Shown: positions 25,818-35,400 of the stretch, one piece after another
How the letters are laid out: each line of letters opens with the position of its first letter
Numbering within the stretch: position 1 is the first letter of the stretch
Assembly (NCBI GenBank): GCA_958295525.1
Contig: OY282355.1
Location: 1 to 64,000 of the forward strand
From: an uncultured Dehalococcoidia bacterium
Lineage (GTDB): Bacteria > Chloroflexota > Dehalococcoidia > Lucifugimonadales > Australimonadaceae
Direction: 5' to 3'
Length of the DNA: 64,000 bases
Notes under the pieces: model-generated
Told to the model about the DNA's origin: nothing
What the model saw: the letters and a program-made list of their open reading frames with translations, nothing else
Database searches by the model: none
Made by a program: the position numbers and the translations under genes

Positions 25818-26087
25818 ATGATCAAGGAAGTCACCGTCGCCGTCACCCAGCGCAGCCAGGTCACCATTCCCGTGGACGCGCTGCGGGCGTTGGGCGTCAA
25901 GCCGCCCGGCAAGGTGGTGTTCGCCATCGAGGGCGGCGCCGTGCGCCTTGCCCCCGTCTCGTTCACCTTGGAATCGGCGTTCGGGTCCGTGAAGCCCGCC
26001 GAGCGCCCAACCGACTTCGACGCGCTCGTCCGCGCCGCGAAAGACGACAAGGCCGGGGAGACGATGCGGAAACTCCGCGCCGTATGA
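25818..26087 (+). CDS. AbrB/MazE-type antitoxin
   Basis: This 89-residue protein starts MIKEVTVAVTQRSQVTIPVD, the swapped-hairpin AbrB DNA-binding fold (VTQRSQVTIPVDALRALGVK, then PGKVVFAIEGGAVRLAPV). The C-terminal tail (residues 52-89) is the usual toxin-binding region. It binds its own promoter and neutralises the PIN toxin downstream, as in VapBC-type modules. Its stop overlaps the toxin start (ATGA, 4 nt). The start at 25818 is fixed by the GGAGG box; the in-frame ATG at 25806 lies before it. Confidence 0.88.
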   Translation: MIKEVTVAVTQRSQVTIPVDALRALGVKPPGKVVFAIEGGAVRLAPVSFTLESAFGSVKPAERPTDFDALVRAAKDDKAGETMRKLRAV

Positions 26088-26497
26088 GGTTCCTGGACAC
26101 CAACGTCATCCTGCGTTACCTGACCAACGACGACGAAGCGAAGGCGCGGAACTGCTACGAACTCTTCCAGCGCGCGCGGCGCGGAGAAGAAGACCTTTTC
26201 ACTTGCGAGGCCGTCGTCGCGGAGTGCGCCTACGTTCTCTCTTCGTCGCGCCTTCCCTACCGGCTGACGCACGAAGAGGTCAGGGCCCGCCTTATGCCCG
26301 TGCTCTCGCTACGGAGCGTCCATATCCATGAGAAGCGCGTCGCGCTGCGCGCGCTGGACGTCTACGCCGCCTACGAATTCCTCGATTTCGAAGACGCGCT
26401 CGCCGTAGCCCATATCGAGCGAGGGGACGCCGCGGACATCCTCAGTTACGACCGCGATTTTGATCGCGTCCCGGACGTGCGACGCGTCGAGCCGTGA
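26084..26497 (+). CDS. PIN-domain toxin (VapC-like)
   Basis: This 137-residue toxin has the full set of PIN acidic residues: MRFLDTNVILRYL (first Asp), VVAECAYVL (Glu), LDFEDALAVAHIER (Asp) and LSYDRDFDRVP (last Asp). VapC-type toxins cut RNA, often tRNA or rRNA, when their antitoxin is degraded. It overlaps the AbrB antitoxin by 4 nt, so production is coupled. Length and motif order are normal, and nothing indicates inactivation. Confidence 0.9.
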   Translation: MRFLDTNVILRYLTNDDEAKARNCYELFQRARRGEEDLFTCEAVVAECAYVLSSSRLPYRLTHEEVRARLMPVLSLRSVHIHEKRVALRALDVYAAYEFLDFEDALAVAHIERGDAADILSYDRDFDRVPDVRRVEP

Positions 26498-26504
26498 CTC
26501 CCGT

Positions 26505-26675
26505 TCCGCGTAGGCGGACGGTCGGCTAGGCGAGGTTCCCGCCTGCGCGGAACCTCGCCCCCGGACGAGGCGCGTAGCGCATCGTCTCCAAACCAACCCA
26601 CGCGCCACGTCATTCCTGCGAAAGCAGGAACCTACTGAACCCGTCGTTCCCACGCACGCGGGAACCTCGCCCCCT
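26505..26675. repeat. Dispersed repeats including a long composite copy
   Basis: From 26505 there are degenerate cores, then at about 26560-26640 a composite unit (GGACGAGGCGCGTAGCGCAT, CGTCTCCAAA, CACGTCATTCCTGCGAAAGC, AGGAACCTACTG) that is nearly the same as the one at about 29003-29080. A last degenerate core lies at 26645-26670. Confidence 0.8.
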
Positions 26676-26685
26676 CACCCTCTGC

Positions 26686-26691
26686 TACACT
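26686..26691 (+). promoter_or_regulatory. -10 box of pyrF, seven nt from the start codon
   Basis: TACACT is followed by only 7 nt before the pyrF ATG at 26699, with no Shine-Dalgarno between them. Transcription would start at or next to the A of the ATG, giving a leaderless mRNA. Confidence 0.55.
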
Positions 26692-26698
26692 CACGCCT

Positions 26699-27529
26699 AT
26701 GCCGACCTTCTCCCAACGATTGGACGCCGCCGCCGAGCGCAACCGCAGCCTCCTGTGCGTCGGCCTCGACCCGTGGCGCCCCTCGATGCCCATCGCCGAC
26801 ATCGCCGCGTTCAACCGCGCGATCATCGAGGCCACGAGCGACCTGGTCTGCGCCTACAAACCGCAGTGGGCGTTCTACGAATCCGAAGGAATCGCCGGAC
26901 TGCGCGCGCTGGAAGCGACGATCGAGGCCGTTCCCAACGGCGTGCCCGTCATCCTCGACGCCAAGCGCGGCGACCTCGGCAATACGTCCGTCGCCTACGC
27001 CAAAGCCGCGTTCGAGATATGGGGCGCGGACGCGGTCACGGTGAATCCGTACCTGGGCCGCGACTCCCTGCAGCCGTTCCTGGACTACGCGGACAAAGGC
27101 GTGTTCGTGCTCACGCGAACGTCCAACCCCGGCGGCGCGGACTTCCAGGAACTCGCCGTGCGGAGCGCAGACGGCGAAGAGCGCCCGCTCTACGAAGAGG
27201 TCGCCCGTCAAGCCGTGTCGTGGAACGAACGCGGCAACGTGGGGCTCGTCGCGGGCGCGACCGCGCCGGAGGAACTCGCCCGCGTGCGCGCCGCCGCAGG
27301 CGCAATGCCCATCCTCATCCCGGGAATCGGCGCGCAAGGCGGCGACTTGGAGAGCGCGGCGCGAAACGGAGCGGACGCGAACGGGCGCCGTGCAATCATC
27401 ACCGCATCCCGCAGCGTGCTCTACGCCTCGAGCGGCCCTGATTTCGCGGAGGCCGCGCGCGCGGAGGCTGCCCGTCTGCGCGGCGCGATCAACGCCGAAC
27501 TAGAGCGGATGGGCAAGCAATGGCAGTGA
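26699..27529 (+). CDS. pyrF: Orotidine 5'-phosphate decarboxylase (type 2)
   Basis: This 276-residue enzyme makes UMP from orotidine monophosphate, the last step of de novo pyrimidine synthesis. It begins FSQRLDAAAERNRSLLCVG, contains LDAKRGDLGNTSVAYAKAA with the catalytic K-x-x-D tetrad (DAKRGD near residue 92), and has IPGIGAQGGD near the phosphate site. The length and N-terminus fit the longer PyrF type 2 group of actinobacteria and Chloroflexota. The DUF951 gene overlaps its end by 10 nt. No other pyr gene is nearby. Confidence 0.95.
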   Translation: MPTFSQRLDAAAERNRSLLCVGLDPWRPSMPIADIAAFNRAIIEATSDLVCAYKPQWAFYESEGIAGLRALEATIEAVPNGVPVILDAKRGDLGNTSVAYAKAAFEIWGADAVTVNPYLGRDSLQPFLDYADKGVFVLTRTSNPGGADFQELAVRSADGEERPLYEEVARQAVSWNERGNVGLVAGATAPEELARVRAAAGAMPILIPGIGAQGGDLESAARNGADANGRRAIITASRSVLYASSGPDFAEAARAEAARLRGAINAELERMGKQWQ

Positions 27530-27729
27530 CGTTGCAACTCGGCGCGCTGGTTACGCTGCGGAAGAAGCATCCCTGCGGCGGCGCGGAGTGGCGAGTCGAG
27601 CGGCTCGGCGCGGACATCGGCGTCCGCTGCCTCACCTGCGGCCGCTACACGCTTACGCCCCGCCGCAAACTGGAGCGCGCCGCCAAATCGAGCGCGCCGC
27701 CCGCGTCCCAGCAGCCGACGGACGCCTGA
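27520..27729 (+). CDS. DUF951 small zinc-type protein
   Basis: This 69-residue protein has the DUF951 pattern KKHPCGGAEWRVERLGADIG followed by RCLTCGRYT; the HPCG and CxxC groups probably bind zinc. Homologues in Firmicutes and Chloroflexota are small and often sit beside mechanosensitive-channel or nucleotide genes; their function is not known. It overlaps pyrF by 10 nt and is surely co-transcribed with it. Confidence 0.85.
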   Translation: MAVTLQLGALVTLRKKHPCGGAEWRVERLGADIGVRCLTCGRYTLTPRRKLERAAKSSAPPASQQPTDA

Positions 27730-27754
27730 CCCCGCATCGCTGTTCCTGCCCCTT

Positions 27755-27835
27755 ACCGTCATTCCCGCGAAAGCGGGAACCTACTGGAAGCCACGTCGTT
27801 CCCGCGTAGGCGGGAATCTCGCCCCCCCGCCCCCT
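27755..27835. repeat. Two dispersed palindromic repeats (one of each subtype)
   Basis: At about 27757-27785 is the CGAAAG-loop subtype ending GGGAACCTACTGG; at about 27800-27825 the GTAG-loop subtype. They follow the DUF951 stop. Confidence 0.85.
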
Positions 27836-27917
27836 TGTGCGACATCCGCCCCTTGCGCGCTCGCGCAGTCGCTTTCTAGGATGCGTTTGCGCTACACTAG
27901 GCGCAGGAGGCAAGGCG

Positions 27918-28520
27918 ATGACAATGCCGGCAGTTGAGATGACGCAGCCGACCGACGGAATTGAGGAGCGGGTGAGCCTGCTGGAGGGCAGCGTCGCGCA
28001 GATGAGTCTGCGGGTGGGCGAACTCATGGGCACGGTCAACGCCAACCATGCCGAGCAGACGGCTGCGATGAGAGCGCTGGAGGAGAGCCTCCGCGCCGAA
28101 ATGAACGTCAAGTTCGCGGAGCAGCGCGCCGAGACGAACGCCAAGTTCGCCGACGTGAACGCCAAGTTCGCCGACGTGAGCGCGCAGATGAGAGCGCTGG
28201 AGGAGAGCCTCCGCGCCGAAATGAACGCGCGGTTCGGCGAAATGAACGCGCGGTTCGGCGAGGTGAACGTGAAGTTCGGCGAGGTGAGCGCGCAGATGAA
28301 GGCGCTAGAGGAGCGCCTCCGCGCCGAAATGAAGGCGCAAGAGGCGAGCCTACGCGCCGAGACGAAGGCGCAAGGGGAGAGCATCCGCGTCGAAATGAAC
28401 GCGCGGTTCGGCGAGGTGAACAGTCGCATCAACACGTTGACAGTGGTTATGGTGACGGCGCTCGTCGCCCAGTTCAGCGCGATCATCGGCGGAACCATCG
28501 CCATCCTGACGAGGCTGTAG
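27918..28520 (+). CDS. Coiled-coil protein with C-terminal membrane anchor
   Basis: This 200-residue protein is a long coiled coil built from internal repeats (ALEESLRAEMN three times; NAKFADV/NARFGEM/NVKFGEV heptads) and ends in one hydrophobic segment (VVMVTALVAQFSAIIGGTIA). The architecture recalls DUF1640/CCDC90-like tail-anchored coiled coils; the repeat unit is visible in DNA too, so length may vary between strains. AGGAGG 7 nt before the ATG at 27918 fixes the start, and TACACT about 20 bp upstream of it may be the -10. Function unknown; a cytoplasmic or envelope spacer is possible. Confidence 0.75.
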   Translation: MTMPAVEMTQPTDGIEERVSLLEGSVAQMSLRVGELMGTVNANHAEQTAAMRALEESLRAEMNVKFAEQRAETNAKFADVNAKFADVSAQMRALEESLRAEMNARFGEMNARFGEVNVKFGEVSAQMKALEERLRAEMKAQEASLRAETKAQGESIRVEMNARFGEVNSRINTLTVVMVTALVAQFSAIIGGTIAILTRL

Positions 28521-28547
28521 GCGTTATGGCCATCGGCGCGCCCTCTA

Positions 28548-28570
28548 CCCCCCCCCCCCCCCCCCCCCCC
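28548..28570. repeat. Run of 23 C
   Basis: An uninterrupted C tract starts after ACCCTCTA-like sequence and ends before GTAAAATTGTC. Its exact length may be a sequencing or assembly estimate. Long mononucleotide tracts change length easily, and this one stands 27 bp after the coiled-coil gene and 30 bp before the 75-bp tandem repeat. Confidence 0.8.
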
Positions 28571-28600
28571 GTAAAATTGTCGCCAATGCGTCATTAATGC

Positions 28601-28972
28601 GACGCGCCGCCTTGCCCGCCACGTCTGGGCTGCGAGATTCCCGCCTACGCGGGAATGACGGTAAGGGGAGGGAACGACGCGCCGCCTCTCCCGCCACGTC
28701 TGGGCTGCGAGATTCCCGCCTACGCGGGAATGACGGTAAGGGGAGGGAACGACGCGCCGCCTTGCCCGCCACGTCTGGGCTGCGAGATTCCCGCCTACGC
28801 GGGAATGACGGTAAGGGGAGGGAACGACGCGCCGCCTCTCCCGCCACGTCTGGGCTGCGAGATTCCCGCCTACGCGGGAATGACGGTAAGGGGAGGGAAC
28901 GACGCGCCGCCTTGCCCGCCACGTCTGGGCTGCGAGATTCCCGCCTACGCGGGAATGACGGTAAGGGGAGGG
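28601..28972. repeat. Five-copy 75-bp tandem repeat (VNTR) carrying the dispersed palindrome
   Basis: Units start at 28601, 28676, 28751, 28826 and 28901. Each holds ACGTCTGGGCTGCGAGATTC plus one palindromic core. Copies 1, 3 and 5 read CCTTGCCCGCC and copies 2 and 4 read CCTCTCCCGCC, so the array is A-B-A-B-A, grown by copying a 150-bp pair. Because 75 is divisible by 3, open frames run through it in several frames on both strands; none looks like a real protein. Confidence 0.95.
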
Positions 28973-29195
28973 CTTCGCTCTGCCCGCGCATGCGGGAATC
29001 CCCCCGGACGATGCGCGCAGCGCATCGTCTCCAAATCGCCCCGGGCGCCACGTCATTCCCGCGAAAGCGGGAACCTACTGAGGAGCCCCCCCATGTCCCG
29101 TCATTCCCGCGTAGGCGGGAATCCCGCCCCCCGTCATTCCCGCGTAGGCGGGAATCTCGCCCCCCGCATTCCCGCGCAGGCGGGAATGCCCCCCC
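28973..29195. repeat. Further dispersed repeats next to the VNTR
   Basis: A degenerate core (CCCGCGCATGCGGGAA), the composite unit (GGACGATGCGCGCAGCGCAT through GGGAACCTACTG, about 29003-29080) and three ordinary cores near 29098, 29131 and 29165. Confidence 0.85.
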
Positions 29196-29239
29196 GCCGC
29201 CGCGCCCTGCGAATCGCCGTATGCGTTTGCGAAAAGCGC

Positions 29240-29268
29240 TTGCGCGGGGTTGCGCTCATCGGTATAGT
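29240..29268 (+). promoter_or_regulatory. Promoter candidate for the giant surface protein
   Basis: TTGCGC (29240-29245), 17 nt, TATAGT (29263-29268), about 150 nt before the start codon. A second possible -10, TATAAC, lies at 29377-29382. Between them nothing else is evident. Confidence 0.4.
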
Positions 29269-29417
29269 ACTCCCCGATTGCGCGCCGAAGGCGGCTTGTC
29301 CGCTTGCGCCGCGCAGAACGCGGGCCCCCCGGCCTCGTGATCAATTCAGACCGGGGCACGGGCGCGCCGCGTTGCGTATAACATAAGGATCGCGCTGTCG
29401 CGCTGCGAGGACGTTGG

Positions 29418-32400
29418 ATGACTTACGCGCGGAACCTCATAGGAACCACTCTCGCGGAGGGCGCGCCTCTGCGCGGCTTGCTTCGCGTCCCCCCCCTGCA
29501 GGGCGCCCTGCGGCGCGGCGCGCTTCGCCTCTTGCTGGCCGCCGCAGCCCTGGCCGCCGCCGCGGCGCTGCTCGTCGGGCCGTCGGCCTTCGCCCAGTCC
29601 TCCTCCGCCGACCTCACGAGCATCGCATTCCAAAACAACGCCGCCGCCGCCACCGGCATCACCATCTCCGGCCAGAGCGAAGGGGTTGCGCTAACGGGCT
29701 CGCCCATCTCCGCCGACTCCGAATACGCCGTCTTCATTCCCCTCGCCGCCACCCTCCCATCCGGCCACCTCAGAATTGTGCCTACCGCGTCCGCCGACGC
29801 GACCGTCACCTACTGGACATCCCCCGAATCCACGGGGACGGCCATCGCCGACGTTACGCCCCTGACCACCAACGAGTTCGAAATCGCTCTCACATCCGGA
29901 ACCGCCCGGACGTTCATCGTGCGCGTCACGGCGCAGGACACGACGACGATCAAGGACTACGTCTTCCACGCCATCTACGGCATCGCCGACTACGACAGCG
30001 ACGACGACGGCTACATCGACGTTTGGACGCGCCCCCAGTTGGAGGCCATCTACCCCGACGCGCTCTACGGCGCCGACGGCGACGGCTCCCTCGGTACTCG
30101 ACCCGGCAACGCCGTTCAGGCTGCGGCATGGACCACTTGGTTCAACCAGTACGAGGCCGCGTTCCCCGGCGCATCCCCGACCGGCGGCGCCACCGACGGC
30201 GACTTCGTGCTCGGCTGCTCCCCCTCCTGCAGCGGCTACGAGTTGCGGCGCGACATTGACCTCGACCTGAACAACGAGGACGCTACCACGCGGGCCTGGC
30301 TGGCAGGGAGAACCTCCACCGGCACGTCCTACAGTTCGACGCTCTTGGGCAACGGCTTCGCCATCAAAGATATGACCTCCACGCTGCGCGGCATGTTCAG
30401 CAGCCTGGACTATCCCGGCCGCATCGAGAACCTGCGCCTCGAGAATGTGAACGTGTCCGGGCCCACCTCGTCCACTCCGGTCGGCGGGCTGGTCGCCCGG
30501 AACAACGGGGGCGTGATCCGCTTCGTTCACGTCGACGGGACGGTCGGCTCGACCACCTCGGCCGGCGACCAACCCATCGGCGGGCTCGCCGGCGTCAACC
30601 AGGGCTCCGGAACCGCCCTCGGCGGCGACTACGCGCCCGGGCTCATCGAGTCGTCCTCCTTCGTCGGGACGGTCAACGGCAGATGCGACCGCGTCGGCGG
30701 CTTGGTCGGCGAAAACGTCATCTCCGGCGCCCGGCCCGGGACGGACTCGGTCATCGTGGCGAGTTACGCGCGCGCCGAAGTCGTCTCGGATTGCAGCGGC
30801 GCGACCAGCCGGCGCCGCGTCGGCGGGCTCGTCGGCGCCAACATCAACGGCAACATCATCGCCTCCTACGCCGCCGGCACGGTCGACGCCAAGCGCGGCG
30901 GCGAGGCCGGAGGGCTCGTCGGCCAGAACTCAGGCCGGGTCATCAACAGTTACGCCGCCGTCCGCGTCACCCGGATGAACACCGGCGGAACCGCCGTCGA
31001 CACGACGTCGCCCTACCTCGGCGCGCTCATCGGCCGCGTGGACTCGACCTCCGCCGTCACCGCCAGTTACTTTGACAGCGGCCTGACGTCCGACACGCGG
31101 ACCGGCACAGAGAACGGCGTGACGCTCAGCGACAGCAACAGAGGCGAGGCCAAGACCCGGACGGAACTCGTCAATCAGACGGGCTACGCCGGCCCCTACG
31201 CCGCGTGGAACACCGCCGTCAACGTCCAGGTGCCCCAAGACATTACCGCCCCTGCGGGCACGATGGTCGCGCTCACGGCGCCCGCGTCCGTCGCGTGGAA
31301 TTTCTTCCGCGACACCACGACCGGGACCGGCGACTACCCCGTCCTCACCCGGGGCTTCGCGCCCGAGCAGGTCACGGCGCAACTGAATGGGCAGAAGTCG
31401 TGGCTCGCGGCGGCGCCGACGCTCACCTACAAGGACGGCGCCAACACCCTCACGCTCCCGTCGTTCGCCACATCCACCTACGCCTACGCCGTCGCCGGCG
31501 TCTACACGCGCGGCTCTCCGATCACCCTCGTGACCGGCGAGCTCAGCCCCGGCGCGGACATCATCAGCATCTCCCCCGCCGACGCGGACCCGCCCCCGAG
31601 CGGCGCGGTCGGCCACCAGATCGACGTCAGCAACGACGCCGTCGACCCCGTCGTCACCATCACCGTCGGTCAGGACGCCGGATCCGGCTTCCTCCGCGAG
31701 TACGCCATCACGCTGAACACCGAATCTGCGCGCGCGCCCCTCCCGCCCGCGAGCCTCAACGCGACCGCAGGCGCCGGCACGATCACCCTCACCTGGCCCG
31801 ACGTCAGCGCCGACGACGCGACCATCACCGGCTACCAAATTTGCTACGCCACGACCGCCAACGCCGCGTGCGGAACCGCCGGAACCCGCGGCGACCCCAG
31901 CGTGTGGGGCAACACGATAGTCATCGCGGACCTCACGAAAAACGTCGTGGACGGGACCTACTCCTCCATTTTCGACGCCACCACCGCCGGCTTGAGTTCG
32001 GCGACCACCTACTACTTCAAAGTGCGCGCCGTCAACGCAACGCCCACCCCTGACCTCTTCAGCGGCGTGTCGCCGGAACACAGCATTAGCCCCCTCGACG
32101 ACCTCCTCCCGATGTTCGGGGACGACCTCGACCCTCAGTCCTACTTAGACGACGCCGACCTGGTCACCATTACGCTCCCTGCCGTCACCGGCGGAGACGG
32201 AACGCTGACCTACGAGATCACGGCGCCCACGACCGGAACGGGGGCCGGCATCTTCTCCCTCGTGGACACCACGCCGACCGAAGAAGCCGAGATCACAGGA
32301 AGGATCCCCACCCTCACAACCCCCGACGGTCAGGAGACGCCGGCCACGCAGTCGTGGGTCATCACGGTGAGCGTGACGGACAGCGACACGAACAACCCGG

Positions 32401-35400
32401 ACTCCGACACGACGAACGTCACCATCAACGTCACCGACGACCTCACTCCAACCCTCGAGTCCCAAAACGACGTGACGTTCCTCGAGCAGCAGACGATCAC
32501 GGCGTTCACCGTCGCAGGGTCGGGCGGGAACGGGACGCTGACCTACAGCGCGGGGACCACCCTGCCGCCCGGCCTCTCGATCGATTCCTCGGACGGGGAA
32601 ATCTCCGGCACGCTCACCGGCTCCGTCACCACCGACAGGGATTACAACGTAGTGGTGACGGTCGAGGACAACGACGGCGACACGGACACCGAGTCGTTCA
32701 CCATCAAGATCGCCAACGACGACGTCCCCGGCTTCTCGTCGGGCGACAACGTAGGCGACCAGACCTTCGTCTCAGGCGGCGTCTACAGCGTCGATATGCC
32801 TGTGGTGACCGACCGCGGCAACGCCGCAGTCCTCACTGATTCGCTGGCGGCGAACGCCCACACCTACTCCCTCGCCCCGTCGGCGGGCGGCGCGCTGCCC
32901 ACCGGCGTCTCCCTTGTCGTCAGCTCCGGCACCCCTCCGACCCGGGAGTTGAGAATCGAGAACACGGCGGCGGAGGCGTCGGCGTTCGAAGTCACCTACC
33001 GCGCGCACGACGCCGACTCCAACACCGCCGCCACCGACTCCGGCGCGTTCACGTTCGACATCGAAATCGTGGCCAACCGAGTTCCCTCCGTCACGAACCC
33101 CGGAGCCCAGACTTATCTCCAGGGCGCGGAGATCGCGCCGCTGACCCTATCGGCGACCGGCGGCAACGGGGCGCTGACTTACAGCGTGAGCACACTGCCG
33201 ACTGGCCTCTCGTTCAACCCCGCAAACAGGCAAATAACGGGCACGCCCACCGTCGCCGCCCCCGCTACCAGCGTGATGATCACCGTGAGCGACGCCGACC
33301 CGATCACCGGGTCGGGCGACCAGGGCACGGCGACCTTCACCATCACTATCGAGGAGGACGTGTCCCCCTCCTTCGCGACGACCGCTAGCGCCCAGACGTT
33401 CACGAAGGGCGTCGAACTCACTAGCGCCTCCGCCGTCGCGCTCCCTGTCGCAACGGCCGGCAACGGAACGACCACCTACGCCGTCAGCACGGATCTTTCG
33501 GCGGGCAACTTCGCGGACGGAATGCTGCCCGACGGCGAAACCGCCGGGGCGTTGCCTGCCGGCCTCTCCTTCGACGCGGATGCGCGCAAGATCAGCGGAA
33601 CGCCTGCGAACGCCCTCTCCGCCATCACCGTCACTTACACCGCCACCGACGCGGACGACGACACGGCGACGCTGACGTTCAAACTGAATGTCGGCGAGAT
33701 CGTCATTAACAATTTGTCGCTGAACGTCCCCGAGGGAAACCAGAGGATTTACTTCGTGAATCTCGGCTCGGCGCCGACGGGCGGCTCCGTGACGCTGACC
33801 ATTAGGGTTGACCCCACCACCGTCGGCCTGCATCTCAGAGACACTGCGGGCGGCGCGAACGCCACCTCGATCACCCGGACGTTCTCCACGACGAACTGGA
33901 GCACTGGCCAGGCTGTCTTCGTCTACGCTGCGGGCGACTCCAACACCGCCAACGAAAACGCCGAGCTCATCCACACCGCGTCCGGCGCGGACTACACAGG
34001 CGTCGCTCGGACGAGCCAGGTGAACGCCCAGGACGACGACTCGCCCCAACTCGCCTTCTTCGCGGACAGCGACCCGGCCACCAACGACTCGATCTCCACC
34101 ATTACGTTCGACGAGGGGGGCACGACCAATTTCGACGTCGCGCTGGCGTTCCTGCCGACCGCCGACGTGACGGTGTCCATCGACGGCGGAACCACCGGCT
34201 TCATATTCCGCGACGCCGCGAGCGGAGGCTCCGCGTTCTCCCACATCTTCGAGGCGGCGGAAAGGCACTGGGCGACCTCCACGACGGTCTACGTGACGGC
34301 CAGCCCCAGCGACGACGACGCGCGGGACGAAGAGGACGAATTCTTCACGTTCACCGTGACCGGCGGCAACTACTCGAGCCTCAACGCGACGGCGCGGCAA
34401 TTGGCCTACACCATCACCGACGACGACACCGCCGGCGTCAAGACGACCTCCGACAGCGGGGGCGTGACCGACATCACGTCGCTCGACGTGACGGAGGGGA
34501 CGGCGACCTCCTACTACCTCAAACTCACTTCGGAGCCGGTGAACAACGTGACCGTCCGCGTGACGCCGGAAGGCGATGGCCTGACGTTTAGGTCGGACGC
34601 GGACTTCACTATGGGGAACGCCTATTTCGACTTCACCGGAGGCTCCTCAGGCAACTGGGACACCGAGCAGCGGGTCTACGTCAAGGCGGATGAGGACGAC
34701 GACGGCGACGACCCGGCGAACGCCACGATCACGCACGAAGGGGCGGTGTCGGGAGGAACCGACGCCCAGTACACCGGCGCGCTCTCCGGCGGCGACATCG
34801 TGGCGACCATCACGGACAACGACGTGGAGGGCCTCGCGATCGACGCGGACCCCGACACGTCGGGCGTTCAGACCGGCCCCTTGGACGTAGACGAGGGCGG
34901 CACGGCGACGTTCAACGTCGCGCTGACGACGAGGCCGTCCGGCGAGGTGAAAGTCGAGCTCCGCTTCAGCCCGTCGAACACGGACATCGCCTTCGTTCCC
35001 GACCCCGTCGGCGCCCCCAACACCAAGACCTCCACGCACACGCTGACGTTCACGGGAGGCGCGACGAGCAACTTCGCCGCGGCGCAGACGGTGACGGTCG
35101 CCGCCGCCGAGGATGACGACGCCGACGCGGACACGGCCACGGTCGCGTTCCGCCTCACGGCGAGCACGGACACGGTTTACAAGGCGATCACCAGCGGGCT
35201 GCCGACGCTCGCCGTCCAAAGCGACGAAAACGAAACGCACGGCGTCGCGGTGTCTCCCGCCGCCCGCACCGTTGTCGAAGGCGAAACCGGAAACTACGAA
35301 CTGACGCTCACGAGCCAGCCGACCCACAGCGTCACGGTGACGCCGTCCGGCCTCGGCCTGACCTTCAGCCCGGCTTCCGCCACGTTCACGCGCTCCAACT

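Noticed and set aside
28545-29386. Long open frames on both strands over the 75-bp tandem repeat
   Set aside because: They stay open only because 75 is a multiple of three; no start with an RBS and the sequence is made of repeat DNA.
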